Counted from the stretch's first letter, positions 1-6,373 are shown. The stretch: 10,970 nucleotides of DNA from Klenkia sp. (GCA_025966215.1 JAOPVM010000243.1:1-10970), one strand, 5' to 3'. A program made the numbers and translations. Notes: generated by a model from the letters alone, not told the origin.

Positions 1-81
1 GAAGACCTCCCGGTCCGGGCCGCTGCCGATCTCCCGCCCGTAGGCGGCGACGTACCACTGGTTGCGGACGATCGAGGTCAT
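1..81 (-). CDS. Rieske 2Fe-2S oxygenase, N-terminal fragment
   Basis: Only the first 27 residues are in the window; the gene continues past the left edge. They read MTSIVRNQWYVAAYGREIG and on to DREVF. The N-x-W-Y-V-A-A-x-x-x-E-I block is the usual N-terminus of single-component-type Rieske aromatic oxygenases such as vanillate O-demethylase oxygenase (VanA) and phenylpropionate-dioxygenase-like proteins. It precedes the Rieske C-x-H/C-x2-H cluster, which is not visible here. The ATG at 81-79 has a GGGAGG ribosome site about 8 nt upstream. The gene lies 105 nt downstream of, and on the same strand as, the MarR gene. Beside a hydroxycinnamate cluster it could oxidise or demethylate the aromatic acid released from ferulate, but the substrate cannot be told from this fragment. 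The family call is fairly safe; the specific function is inference. Confidence 0.75.
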   Translation of the reverse strand, partial: MTSIVRNQWYVAAYGREIGSGPDREVF

Positions 82-100
82 GCGGGGTCCCTCCCGGGGG

Positions 101-128
101 CGTCGACGGTGACCGGTCGAGGGTGACC
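101..128. repeat. Two tandem 14-bp repeats upstream of the Rieske gene
   Basis: CGTCGACGGTGACC (101-114) is followed directly by GGTCGAGGGTGACC (115-128), identical at 12 of 14 positions. On the minus strand this reads as two GGTCACC-N-TCGAC units. They sit about 20 bp upstream of the Rieske oxygenase start. They could be tandem binding sites for a regulator, or part of that gene's leader. No protein can be assigned. Confidence 0.5.
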
Positions 129-132
129 GCCG

Positions 133-178
133 CCACGGCGGGCCGGGAAGACCGCTTCCACCACACGGAAGGCCGTGG
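133..178 (-). terminator. Hairpin between the marR-type gene and the Rieske gene
   Basis: A 7-bp outer stem (CCACGGC 133-139 with GCCGTGG 172-178) encloses a CTTCC/GGAAG hairpin. The central CTTCC (plus strand, 155-159) can pair with GGAAG at 146-150 (4-nt loop) or GGAAG at 167-171 (7-nt loop), so two inner hairpins are mutually exclusive. It lies just after the MarR stop codon. The simplest reading is a terminator without a U-tract; a leader structure for the Rieske gene is the alternative. Confidence 0.4.
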
Positions 179-186
179 GGGCGAGG

Positions 187-624
187 TCAGCCGCTGGCCG
201 CCCAGACCCGGGTGAGGACCTCGCGCAACCGGTCCCGGTCCCCGTCGTCGAGCCCGGCCAGGGGACCCTCCTGAGCAGCTCGGGCGGCAGCACCGGCCGC
301 CTCGCACACCCGCCGGCCGGCAGGGGTGGCGACCACGAGCCGGGTCCGCCGGTCCGGACCTGGCCGGCGCTCCACCCGTCCGGTGTCGGCCAGCTCGTCG
401 ACCAGCACCACCACCTGGGAGGGGTCCAGGCCCAGCACGTCGGCCACCTCACGCTGGGTCACCCCGTCCTCGCGCTCGCAGGCCAGCACGAGCACGGAGT
501 ACTGCCGGACCCGCAGCCCGTGCTCGCCCAGTGCGGTGTTGGTGGCCCGGACGAGCGCCCCACTGGCCCGGGACAACAGGAACCCCAGGTCGTCGGTCAG
601 CGGCTGACCCATGAACACCTCCAT
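187..624 (-). CDS. couR: MarR-family transcriptional repressor (CouR-like)
   Basis: This 145-residue protein is the normal size for a MarR dimer. It has an N-terminal helix (DDLGFLLSRASGALVRATN, about 11-29), then a winged helix-turn-helix with recognition region QREVADVLGLDPSQVVVLVDEL (57-78). The wing has the family-typical D91-R92-R93 motif (PGPDRRTR), followed by a C-terminal dimerisation helix. It is divergent from the SDR-amidohydrolase-ligase-MaoC operon across only 66 bp, the arrangement expected for a local repressor. In Rhodococcus CouR is a MarR-type repressor released by a hydroxycinnamoyl-CoA; that ligand is inferred here from context only. Two starts compete: ATG at 624 (GGAGG, 9-nt spacing) and ATG at 612 (GGAGG, 5-nt spacing, 141 residues). 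A minus-strand -10-like TATCGT at 644-639 would put the transcript start near 632, which would favour the 612 start. The family is certain; the symbol rests on gene neighbourhood. Confidence 0.88.
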   Translation of the reverse strand: MEVFMGQPLTDDLGFLLSRASGALVRATNTALGEHGLRVRQYSVLVLACEREDGVTQREVADVLGLDPSQVVVLVDELADTGRVERRPGPDRRTRLVVATPAGRRVCEAAGAAARAAQEGPLAGLDDGDRDRLREVLTRVWAASG

Positions 625-643
625 CGTTGACAACCTCCACGAT
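623..643. promoter_or_regulatory. Candidate MarR-type operator
   Basis: ATCGT (623-627) and ACGAT (639-643) form inverted arms around an 11-bp centre. A second perfect palindrome, GTTGACAAC (626-634), lies inside the left half. The site covers the plus-strand -35 TTGACA (627-632), the minus-strand -10-like TATCGT (644-639) and the upstream start codon of the regulator gene. A bound repressor would therefore block both directions. The inverted repeat is seen directly; its use as an operator is inference from position and size. Confidence 0.45.
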
Positions 644-656
644 AGCGCCCTACGGT
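627..656 (+). promoter_or_regulatory. Predicted promoter of the cou-like operon
   Basis: A perfect -35 TTGACA (627-632) is followed, after an 18-bp spacer, by TACGGT (651-656), which fits the TANNNT -10 pattern of actinobacterial housekeeping sigma factors. Transcription would begin near 663. That leaves a leader of about 28 nt containing the AGGAG (681-685) that serves the GTG start at 691. It overlaps the candidate operator. Confidence 0.55.
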
Positions 657-690
657 CCGCGAACACCCGCTGTCGCACCGAGGAGAACCC

Positions 691-1596
691 GTGGACCTGA
701 CCGGCAAGGTCGCCGTCGTCACCGGATCCGGGCGGGGCCTCGGCCTCGCGTACGCCCAGGAACTCGCCCGCCGCGGTGCGGCGGTGGTGGTCAACGACGT
801 CGACGCGGAGGTGGCCGAGGCCGCCGTCGCGTCGATCACCGCCGCCGGCGGCAGCGCCGTGGCCGAGGTGGTCCCGGTCGGCAGCAGCGCGGCCGCGCAG
901 GCCCTCGTCGACCGGGCGGTGGCCGAGTTCGGCCGGCTCGACGTGCTGGTCAACAACGCCGGCATCCTGCGCGACTCCACGCTGTGGAAGATGACCGACG
1001 AGCAGTTCGACGCCGTCCTCACCACCCACCTGCGGGGCACGTTCACCTGCACCCGGGCTGCCGCGCTGACGCTGCGCGCGCAGGGTGCCGGCGGCCGCAT
1101 CATCTGCATCGGCTCCCCCACCGGCCAGGTCGGCACCTTCGGGCAGACCAACTACGCCGCGGCCAAGGCCGGGATCGTCGGCATGGTGCGCACCTGGGCG
1201 ATGGAGCTGGCCCGCGCCGAGATCACCGTGAACGCCGTCGTCCCGGTCGCGGCCACCGCGATGACCGAGACCGTCCCCTTCCTCGAGCCCTACGTCAGCG
1301 CGCTGAAGAACGGCGACCCGCTGCCGCCCTACGCACGCAAGCAGCTCGGGTTCGGCTCGGCGCAGGACGTCGCCGGCCTGATCGCCTTCCTGGCCTCCGA
1401 CGCCGCCGCCGGCATCACCGGCCAGGCCATCGGGATCGGCGGCGACCGGCTGGCGCTGTGGACCCACCCGGTCGAGACCGTGGTCGAGTTCGCCGACGGC
1501 ACCGGCTGGTCGGCCGAGGCCATCGCCGACATCTGGCCGCAGCGGTTCGAGGGCTCGACGCAGACCGTGGGCCAGCAGTTCGAGGCGGAGGAGTGA
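691..1596 (+). CDS. couN: SDR-family beta-hydroxyacyl-CoA dehydrogenase (CouN-like)
   Basis: This 301-residue short-chain dehydrogenase/reductase has the cofactor motif TGSGRGLG (11-18), structural NNAG (88-91) and the catalytic triad Ser142, Tyr155 and Lys159 (NYAAAKAG). The usual active-site Asn of the alpha-4 helix is replaced by His113 in THLRGTF, as often seen in the SDR branch related to multifunctional beta-oxidation enzymes. Asp36 at the end of beta-2 suggests NAD rather than NADP. A tail of about 50 residues follows the Rossmann core (GGDRLALW to the end), longer than FabG-type enzymes. The expected role is oxidation of 3-hydroxy-3-(hydroxyphenyl)propanoyl-CoA to the beta-ketoacyl-CoA in the cytoplasm. 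The GTG start is set by AGGAG 5 nt upstream. It is first in the operon and overlaps the next gene by 4 nt. The SDR call is certain; the substrate is inferred from neighbours. Confidence 0.9.
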   Translation: MDLTGKVAVVTGSGRGLGLAYAQELARRGAAVVVNDVDAEVAEAAVASITAAGGSAVAEVVPVGSSAAAQALVDRAVAEFGRLDVLVNNAGILRDSTLWKMTDEQFDAVLTTHLRGTFTCTRAAALTLRAQGAGGRIICIGSPTGQVGTFGQTNYAAAKAGIVGMVRTWAMELARAEITVNAVVPVAATAMTETVPFLEPYVSALKNGDPLPPYARKQLGFGSAQDVAGLIAFLASDAAAGITGQAIGIGGDRLALWTHPVETVVEFADGTGWSAEAIADIWPQRFEGSTQTVGQQFEAEE

Positions 1597-2471
1597 GCGG
1601 CCTGCAGCTGGACCTGGAGAACCTGGTCGCCATCGACGTGCACACCCACGTGCACGCCGACACCCACGGCCACCTCGCGCTGGACGACGAGCTCAACGCC
1701 GCCGCCGCGCAGTACTTCAAGGGCGACCCCTACGACCCGACCGTGCCCGACATCGCGGCGGACTACCGGGCCAGGAACATGGCCGCGGTCGTGTTCACCG
1801 TGGACATCGAGCATGCCACCGGGCACCCGGCACTGAGCAACGAGGAGATCGCCGACCTCGCCGCGCAGCACCCCGACGTCCTCATCCCGTTCGGGTCCGT
1901 CGACCCGGCGCGGGGGCCTGCCGGCGTGCAGCTGGCCCGGAAGCTGGTGCAGGAGCACGGCGTCCGCGGGTTCAAGTTCCACCCGTCGATCCAGGCCTTC
2001 GAGCCCAACGACCGGGCGGTCTACCCGCTGTACGAGGAGCTGCAGAGCCTCGGCGTCCCGGCGCTGTTCCACACCGGCCAGACCGGCATCGGCGCGGGCC
2101 TGCCCGGCGGGCGCGGGATCAAGCTGCGCTACTCCGACCCGATGCTGCTCGACGACGTCGCCGCCGACTTCCCCGGTCTGACGATCATCATGGCGCACCC
2201 CTCGGTGCCCTGGCAGGACTCGGCGATCTCCATCGCCACGCACAAGGCCAACGTCTACATCGACCTGTCGGGCTGGTCGCCGAAGTACTTCCCACCGCAG
2301 CTGGTCAGGGCCGCGAACGGCCTGCTCAAGCGCAAGGTGCTGTTCGGCTCGGACTACCCGCTGCTCAGGCCCGAGCGCTGGATCGCCGACTTCTCGACGC
2401 TCGAGATGAAGCCCGAGGTCGTGCCGCTGATCATGAAGGAGAACGCCATCGTCGCCCTGGGGCTGCGATGA
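1593..2471 (+). CDS. couO: Amidohydrolase, beta-ketoacyl-CoA hydrolase (CouO-like)
   Basis: This 292-residue protein belongs to the amidohydrolase-2 type metal-dependent hydrolases. Metal-site candidates are H17 and H19 (DVHTH), H160 (LFHTG), H202 (MAHPS) and D254 (FGSDYP), all on the expected barrel strands. FKFHPS with H130 is also typical. In the R. jostii cou pathway an amidohydrolase of this kind hydrolyses 4-hydroxyphenyl-beta-ketoacyl-CoA to a hydroxybenzoate and acetyl-CoA, doing what a thiolase does in ordinary beta-oxidation. No thiolase is encoded nearby, which fits. The GTG start lies inside the SDR stop (GTGA, 4-nt overlap) with GAGG 7 nt upstream, indicating translational coupling. 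Other members of the superfamily are decarboxylases or lactonases, so the role rests on the gene set. The family call is very safe; the exact reaction is likely. Confidence 0.87.
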   Translation: MSGLQLDLENLVAIDVHTHVHADTHGHLALDDELNAAAAQYFKGDPYDPTVPDIAADYRARNMAAVVFTVDIEHATGHPALSNEEIADLAAQHPDVLIPFGSVDPARGPAGVQLARKLVQEHGVRGFKFHPSIQAFEPNDRAVYPLYEELQSLGVPALFHTGQTGIGAGLPGGRGIKLRYSDPMLLDDVAADFPGLTIIMAHPSVPWQDSAISIATHKANVYIDLSGWSPKYFPPQLVRAANGLLKRKVLFGSDYPLLRPERWIADFSTLEMKPEVVPLIMKENAIVALGLR

Positions 2472-2488
2472 CAGGGGTGCGGGCGTGA
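2468..2488 (+). other. Six-codon linker reading frame MTGVRA between two operon genes
   Basis: An ATG at 2468 overlaps the amidohydrolase stop as ATGA. It reads MTGVRA and stops at a TGA (2486-2488) that overlaps the ligase GTG start (2485-2487) as GTGA. Ribosomes leaving the amidohydrolase could restart here and end exactly on the ligase start. The ligase also has its own AGGGG (2473-2477). It could be chance, since short frames with such overlaps arise easily in this base composition. Confidence 0.3.
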
Positions 2489-4026
2489 GGAACCAGGGGC
2501 TGGGGTCCTGGCCCGAGCGGCGGCGGCGGATGTCGCCGCACAAGCCGGCCATCTGGTTCGAGGGGACGACGACGACGCACGGCGAGTTCGCCCTCGCCGT
2601 CCGCCGGGCCGCGAGCGTGCTGCACGACCTCGGCGTCCAGCGCGGGGACCGGGTGGCCTGGCTGGGCGCCAACCACCCGGTCGGCCTGGAGCTGCTCTAC
2701 GCCTGCGGCCAGCTCGGCGCAGTGTGGGTGCCGGTCAACGCCCGGCTCACCCCGCCCGAGGCGCAGTACGTGCTCGCCCACTCCGGGGCGTCGCTGGTCG
2801 TGCACGGCCGCGAGCACGGGACGACGGCCGACGTGCTGCGCGACCAGCTGCCCGCCGTCGGCACCTGGATCGCCGCCGAACCCCCGCTCGAGGGCGGGGC
2901 GGACTCCCTGGACTGGGCCACCCTCGCCGCGGCCGCCGAGCCGGTGCTCCGCGACGAGCCGGTGACCCACGACGACGTCTGCCTGGTCATGTACACCTCG
3001 GGCACCACCGGCAAGCCCAAGGGCGCGGTGCTCACCCACGGCAACACGACCTGGGCGTGCCTGAACCAGGTGCTCAGCCTGGAGGGCGGGCCCGACGAGC
3101 GGACGCTGGGCCTGGCCCCGCTGTTCCACGTCGGCGGGCTCAACGGCACGGTGAACCCGACCCTGCTGCGCGGCGGGTGCGTCGTGCTGGTGCGCGGGTT
3201 CGACCCGGCCGGGACGTTGCAGGTGATCAGCGAGCAGCGGGTGACGTCGTTCTTCGCCGTCCCCACGATGCTGGACGCCCTGGCCCGCCAGCCCGGCTTC
3301 GCGACCCTCGACCTGTCCGCGCTGCGCACGGTCGCCGCGGCGGGGGCTCCCCTGCCGCTGCCGCTGCTGCGCACCTGGCTGGACCGCGGGATCACCGTGC
3401 AGCAGGCCTACGGCATGACCGAGACCGCACCCGCCGGCACGATGCTGGACAGTGCGGACGCCGTGGCCAAGGCCGGCTCGGCCGGCACGCCGCAGTTCTT
3501 CGTCGACGTCCGCGTCGTGCGGCCCGACGGCACCGAGTGCGCGCCCGGCGAGATCGGCGAGGTGGTGCTCTCCGGGCCCAACGTGATGCAGGGCTACTGG
3601 GACGCCCCCGAGGCGACCGCCGCCGTGCTGGTGGACGGCTGGTACCACTCCGGGGACGCCGGGTCGGTCGACGAGGACGGCCACCTGACCATCCGGGACC
3701 GCTACAAGGACATGATCATCTCCGGCGGGGAGAACGTGTACCCGGCCGAGGTGGAGTCCGCGATGCTCGAGCTGCCCGAGGTGCAGGAGGTCGCCGTCAT
3801 CGGGGTGCCCGACCCGCACTGGGGCGAGGTCGGCCTGGCCGTCGTCGTCCCTGCTCCCGGCACCGAGCCCGACGCCGACGCACTGCGTGCCGCGCTGCGG
3901 GAACGGCTCGCCGGGTTCAAGGTGCCCCAGGAGGTCCGGTTCGTCGACCAGCTCCCCCGGACCGCGACCGGCAAGATCCGCAAGCCCGACCTGCGACAGA
4001 CGTACTCATCGAGGAGTGACGCATGA
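2485..4026 (+). CDS. couL: Acyl-CoA ligase, probable hydroxycinnamoyl-CoA synthetase (CouL-like)
   Basis: This 513-residue ANL-superfamily adenylate-forming enzyme is full length. The phosphate loop is YTSGTTGKPKG (170-180), followed by YGMTET (309-314), D391 in GWYHSGD (ATP ribose contact), R406 and K408 in the hinge DRYKD, GGENVYPAE (414-422) and the catalytic lysine K497 in RTATGKIRK. It activates a carboxylic acid with ATP and CoA through an acyl-adenylate. Beside a CouO-type hydrolase and a MaoC hydratase, p-coumarate, ferulate or caffeate (or their dihydro forms) are the likely substrates. Medium-chain fatty acids remain possible because the motifs do not fix the acid. The GTG start has AGGGG 7 nt upstream; an internal ATG at 2530 lacks a ribosome site and would drop conserved N-terminal residues (GSWPERR). 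It overlaps the MaoC gene by 4 nt (ATGA). Confidence 0.9.
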   Translation: MRNQGLGSWPERRRRMSPHKPAIWFEGTTTTHGEFALAVRRAASVLHDLGVQRGDRVAWLGANHPVGLELLYACGQLGAVWVPVNARLTPPEAQYVLAHSGASLVVHGREHGTTADVLRDQLPAVGTWIAAEPPLEGGADSLDWATLAAAAEPVLRDEPVTHDDVCLVMYTSGTTGKPKGAVLTHGNTTWACLNQVLSLEGGPDERTLGLAPLFHVGGLNGTVNPTLLRGGCVVLVRGFDPAGTLQVISEQRVTSFFAVPTMLDALARQPGFATLDLSALRTVAAAGAPLPLPLLRTWLDRGITVQQAYGMTETAPAGTMLDSADAVAKAGSAGTPQFFVDVRVVRPDGTECAPGEIGEVVLSGPNVMQGYWDAPEATAAVLVDGWYHSGDAGSVDEDGHLTIRDRYKDMIISGGENVYPAEVESAMLELPEVQEVAVIGVPDPHWGEVGLAVVVPAPGTEPDADALRAALRERLAGFKVPQEVRFVDQLPRTATGKIRKPDLRQTYSSRSDA

Positions 4027-4490
4027 CCACCACCACGACGATCGCCGACCTGCCGGGCCTCAAGGGCACCGAGCTGGGCACCAGCGACTGGTACGAGATC
4101 ACCCAGGAGGCCGTCGACACCTTCGCCGACGCCACCGAGGACCACCAGTGGATCCACGTCGACGTCGAGCGGGCGAAGGCGGAGAGCCCCTTCGGCGGGC
4201 CGATCGCGCACGGCTTCCTGACGCTGTCGCTGCTCGTGCCGCTGGCCACCCAGACGTACACGATCACCGACGCGGTGATGGGCGTGAACTACGGGCTGAA
4301 CAAGGTCCGCTTCCCGGCGCCGGTGCCGGTGGGCTCGCGGGTGCGGGCGACGGCCACCCTCGCGAACGTGGAGGAGGTGGCCGGTGGCGTGCAGAACACC
4401 ATCGCCGTCGTCATCGAGCGCGAGGGCGGCGACAAGCCGGTCTGCATCGCCGAGTGGGTCACCCGCGCGTACGGAGCCCCCGCCTCCTGA
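4023..4490 (+). CDS. couM: MaoC-family enoyl-CoA hydratase (CouM-like)
   Basis: This 155-residue single hot-dog protein is the usual size of an (R)-specific enoyl-CoA hydratase. The hydratase-2 motif is FADATEDHQWIH(V)D (34-47), giving catalytic Asp40 and His45, followed by ESPFGGPIAHGFLTLSL (54-70) for the rest of the active-site loop. It should add water to the double bond of hydroxycinnamoyl-CoA, giving the substrate for the SDR. It is last in the operon. Its ATG sits in the ligase stop (ATGA) with GAGGAG (4011-4016) 6 nt upstream, so expression is coupled and also independently supported. A strong hairpin follows at 4497. The MaoC call is certain; the cinnamoyl substrate is inferred. Confidence 0.9.
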   Translation: MTTTTTIADLPGLKGTELGTSDWYEITQEAVDTFADATEDHQWIHVDVERAKAESPFGGPIAHGFLTLSLLVPLATQTYTITDAVMGVNYGLNKVRFPAPVPVGSRVRATATLANVEEVAGGVQNTIAVVIEREGGDKPVCIAEWVTRAYGAPAS

Positions 4491-4496
4491 CCCGGT

Positions 4497-4534
4497 GGAG
4501 TGCCGCGGCGCGGTCCCCGCGTCCGTGGCACTCC
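4497..4534. terminator. Strong hairpin between convergent genes
   Basis: GGAGTGCCGCGG (4497-4508) pairs with CCGTGGCACTCC (4523-4534), 12 bp with one G-U. The stem continues inward as CGCGG/CCGCG (4509-4513 with 4517-4521) past one bulged T, ending in a 3-nt loop. There is no U-tract. It lies between the MaoC stop (4490) and the GGDEF stop (4537), so it probably ends transcription from both sides. Confidence 0.75.
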
Positions 4535-4536
4535 GC

Positions 4537-5556
4537 TCACGCGACGGCGGCCCGGTCCCGCCCCGACCGCTTGGCCTCGTACAGCGCGCCGTCGGCCGCG
4601 GCGTAGAGCTCGGCGTAGGACCGGCCGTGGTCGGGCGCGACGGCGAGCCCGACGCTCACCCGCAACGGCAGCCGGCCGCCACCGGGCAGCGCGAGCGGGC
4701 TCTGCCGGACGACGGCGAGCAGCTCCTGCACGCGGGCCACCCCCACCGCCCGCGTGCACCCGGGCAGCAGCAGCGCCAGCTCGTCCCCGCCCAGCCGGCC
4801 GATCACCGCGTCCTCGGTGCGGATGGCGCCCCGGAGCACCTCGGCCAGGTGCTGCAGGGCGGCGTCGCCCACCGGATGGCCGAACCGGTCGTTCACGCTC
4901 TTGAAGTCGTCCACGTCGACCAGCACCAGGGCGATGTCCCGACCGGCGCGGACGGCGTCCTCGACCGTCACGTGCGCGGCCGGCCGGAACGCGGTGCGCG
5001 ACACCAGGCCGGTCACCTCGTCCACCGAGGCCAGCCGGTGCAGGGTCTCCACCAGCTCGGCCTGGGCGTCCCGGGTGCGCACCAGCAGCACGTGCAGCAG
5101 CACCAGCGCCCCGGCGACGAACAGCACGTGCAGGACGGCCAGCACGGGTTCGAAGGTGGTGGCCCCGATGACGGTCACCGCCACCACGGCGCCGCCGGTC
5201 ACCACCCGGGCGGTGGTGCGGTCCAGCCAGCTGGAGGCGAAGAGGACCAACAGGGACAGCGCCGAGAAGCCCAGGCTCGGGGTGCCCGGGAACAGCGGCC
5301 GCAGCGCGACCACCACGACCACCCCGCCCACCGCCATCACCGGCCAGGTGCGCGCCGGGAGCCGGTGCGGGAGGAGCCCGGCGGCTGCGCCCAGCCCGCC
5401 CAGGAGCACGACCACCAGCCAGCCCAGGGAGGCCGCCAGCAGCCCACCGGGGGGCGGTCGCAGCAGCAGCAGGAACGGCAGCAGGGCAGCGGCCCCGAGG
5501 AAGACGACAGCGGCGGCGCGGTCGGCATCCCGGGTGCGGGTCGCCAAAGGTGTCAC
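4537..5556 (-). CDS. Membrane GGDEF-domain protein, putative diguanylate cyclase
   Basis: This 339-residue protein has six predicted membrane helices (about 15-32, 39-62, 72-89, 96-111, 118-134 and 138-159), a short linker with DEVTGL (179-184), then a GGDEF domain to the C-terminus. LVLVDVDDFKSVND (210-223) carries the metal-site Asp residues. The signature is GRLGGDEL (253-260), so the fifth position is Leu where Phe is usual. An RTED (246-249) sits one residue too far from the signature to be a standard RxxD inhibitory site. The expected role is c-di-GMP synthesis in response to a membrane or extracellular signal; a weak or inactive cyclase is possible. The GTG start at 5556 has GAGGAG 5 nt upstream; the frame stays open to 5745 but that part would overlap the LOG gene and is unlikely to be coding. 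No EAL domain is present. Confidence 0.85.
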   Translation of the reverse strand: MTPLATRTRDADRAAAVVFLGAAALLPFLLLLRPPPGGLLAASLGWLVVVLLGGLGAAAGLLPHRLPARTWPVMAVGGVVVVVALRPLFPGTPSLGFSALSLLVLFASSWLDRTTARVVTGGAVVAVTVIGATTFEPVLAVLHVLFVAGALVLLHVLLVRTRDAQAELVETLHRLASVDEVTGLVSRTAFRPAAHVTVEDAVRAGRDIALVLVDVDDFKSVNDRFGHPVGDAALQHLAEVLRGAIRTEDAVIGRLGGDELALLLPGCTRAVGVARVQELLAVVRQSPLALPGGGRLPLRVSVGLAVAPDHGRSYAELYAAADGALYEAKRSGRDRAAVA

Positions 5557-5644
5557 GCACTCTCCTCGGCGTCGGATCCCCGGGCCTGTAGTGCGGCTCA
5601 TCCTGCCGGGGGAGGCCTGGCTGCGGTCTGCGAGGCTGGCGGCC

Positions 5645-6217
5645 ATGCGCGTCGCCGTCTTCACCGGGTCCCAGGCCGGCCCGCCGTCCCACCAGCACGC
5701 GGCTGCCGCGTTCGCCCAGTCCCTCGCCGGGGCCGGGGTCGGCATCGTCTACGGCGGCGGCCGGGTCGGGATGATGGGCACCGTCGCCGACGCCGCGCTG
5801 GCCGCCGGCGGCGAGGTCGTCGGGGTGATCCCCCAGCACCTGGTGGACGACGAACTGGCCCACCCCGGACTGACCGACCTCCGCGTCGTCTCGACCATGC
5901 ACGAGCGCAAGGCCGCGATGGCCGACCTCGCCGACGCCTTCGTGGCGCTGCCCGGCGCGGCCGGCACCCTCGAGGAGCTCTTCGAGGCCTGGACCTGGGG
6001 CATGCTCGGCCTGCACGCCAAGCCCACCCTGCTGCTCGACGTCGACGACTTCTGGCAGCCGCTGCTCACCCAGCTGCGCCGGATGGTGGACGACGGCTAC
6101 CTCGACGGGCGCCGGCTCGACGCGCTCGGCGTGGTGCACACCGCCGACGGGCTGCTGGAGTTCCTCGAGGGGTACCAGCACCCGCAGCGGAAGTGGACCC
6201 GCCCGGCCCAGGGCTGA
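5645..6217 (+). CDS. LOG-family phosphoribohydrolase
   Basis: This 190-residue protein belongs to the LOG (Lonely Guy, TIGR00730-type) family with a Rossmann fold. It has the N-terminal strand MRVAVFTGSQAG, YGGGRVGMMG (36-45), the conserved Arg88 in MHERKAAM, and LPGAAGTLEELFEAWTW (102-118). The family hydrolyses cytokinin riboside 5'-monophosphates, or other nucleoside 5'-monophosphates in bacteria, to free base and ribose 5-phosphate. The signature PGGxGTxxE is altered: the second Gly is Ala105 (PGAAGTLEE), while Thr108 and Glu110-Glu111 remain. The ATG at 5645 has GAGG with 9-nt spacing. It is divergent from the GGDEF gene with 88 bp between starts, and a GC-rich hairpin follows. No cytokinin biosynthesis gene is nearby, so nucleotide salvage is as likely as a plant-signalling role. 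Confidence 0.88.
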   Translation: MRVAVFTGSQAGPPSHQHAAAAFAQSLAGAGVGIVYGGGRVGMMGTVADAALAAGGEVVGVIPQHLVDDELAHPGLTDLRVVSTMHERKAAMADLADAFVALPGAAGTLEELFEAWTWGMLGLHAKPTLLLDVDDFWQPLLTQLRRMVDDGYLDGRRLDALGVVHTADGLLEFLEGYQHPQRKWTRPAQG

Positions 6218-6247
6218 GCGAGGTCGGCGGCGCCCTTCCCGCCCGGC

Positions 6248-6274
6248 GTGCCCGCGGGCGGGCAGGGCGGGCAC
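6248..6274 (+). terminator. Candidate terminator after the LOG gene
   Basis: GTGCCCGC (6248-6255) pairs with GCGGGCAC (6267-6274), an 8-bp stem with an 11-nt G-rich loop, 30 nt after the LOG stop. There is no U-tract, as usual in high-GC actinomycetes. Confidence 0.5.
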
Positions 6275-6373
6275 CCGTGTCCTCGCCGGGGAGCGCGAAG
6301 CCGGCGACCAGACCACCGGGCCCTCGTCGGGCACGACCCCGCCGGCGCCGGGCACCGACCGCGCCGGCTCCTC

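Noticed and set aside
187..1467. Long minus-strand open frame extending the MarR gene upstream to 426 residues
   Set aside because: The part beyond 624 runs antisense through the SDR gene, is a low-complexity Gly/Arg/Asp composition, and the MarR domain and its ribosome sites lie entirely below 624.
627..1592. Plus-strand extension of the amidohydrolase frame back to 627
   Set aside because: It is an Arg/Gly-rich out-of-frame shadow of the SDR gene; the GTG at 1593 with stop-start overlap is the natural start.
1329..3819. Two long minus-strand open frames opposite the amidohydrolase and ligase genes
   Set aside because: Antisense shadows typical of very high GC DNA; no domain, and the plus-strand genes have complete family motifs.
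5557..5745. N-terminal extension of the GGDEF protein
   Set aside because: It overlaps the start of the LOG gene on the other strand and lacks a ribosome site; GTG 5556 has GAGGAG at good spacing and begins just before the first membrane helix.
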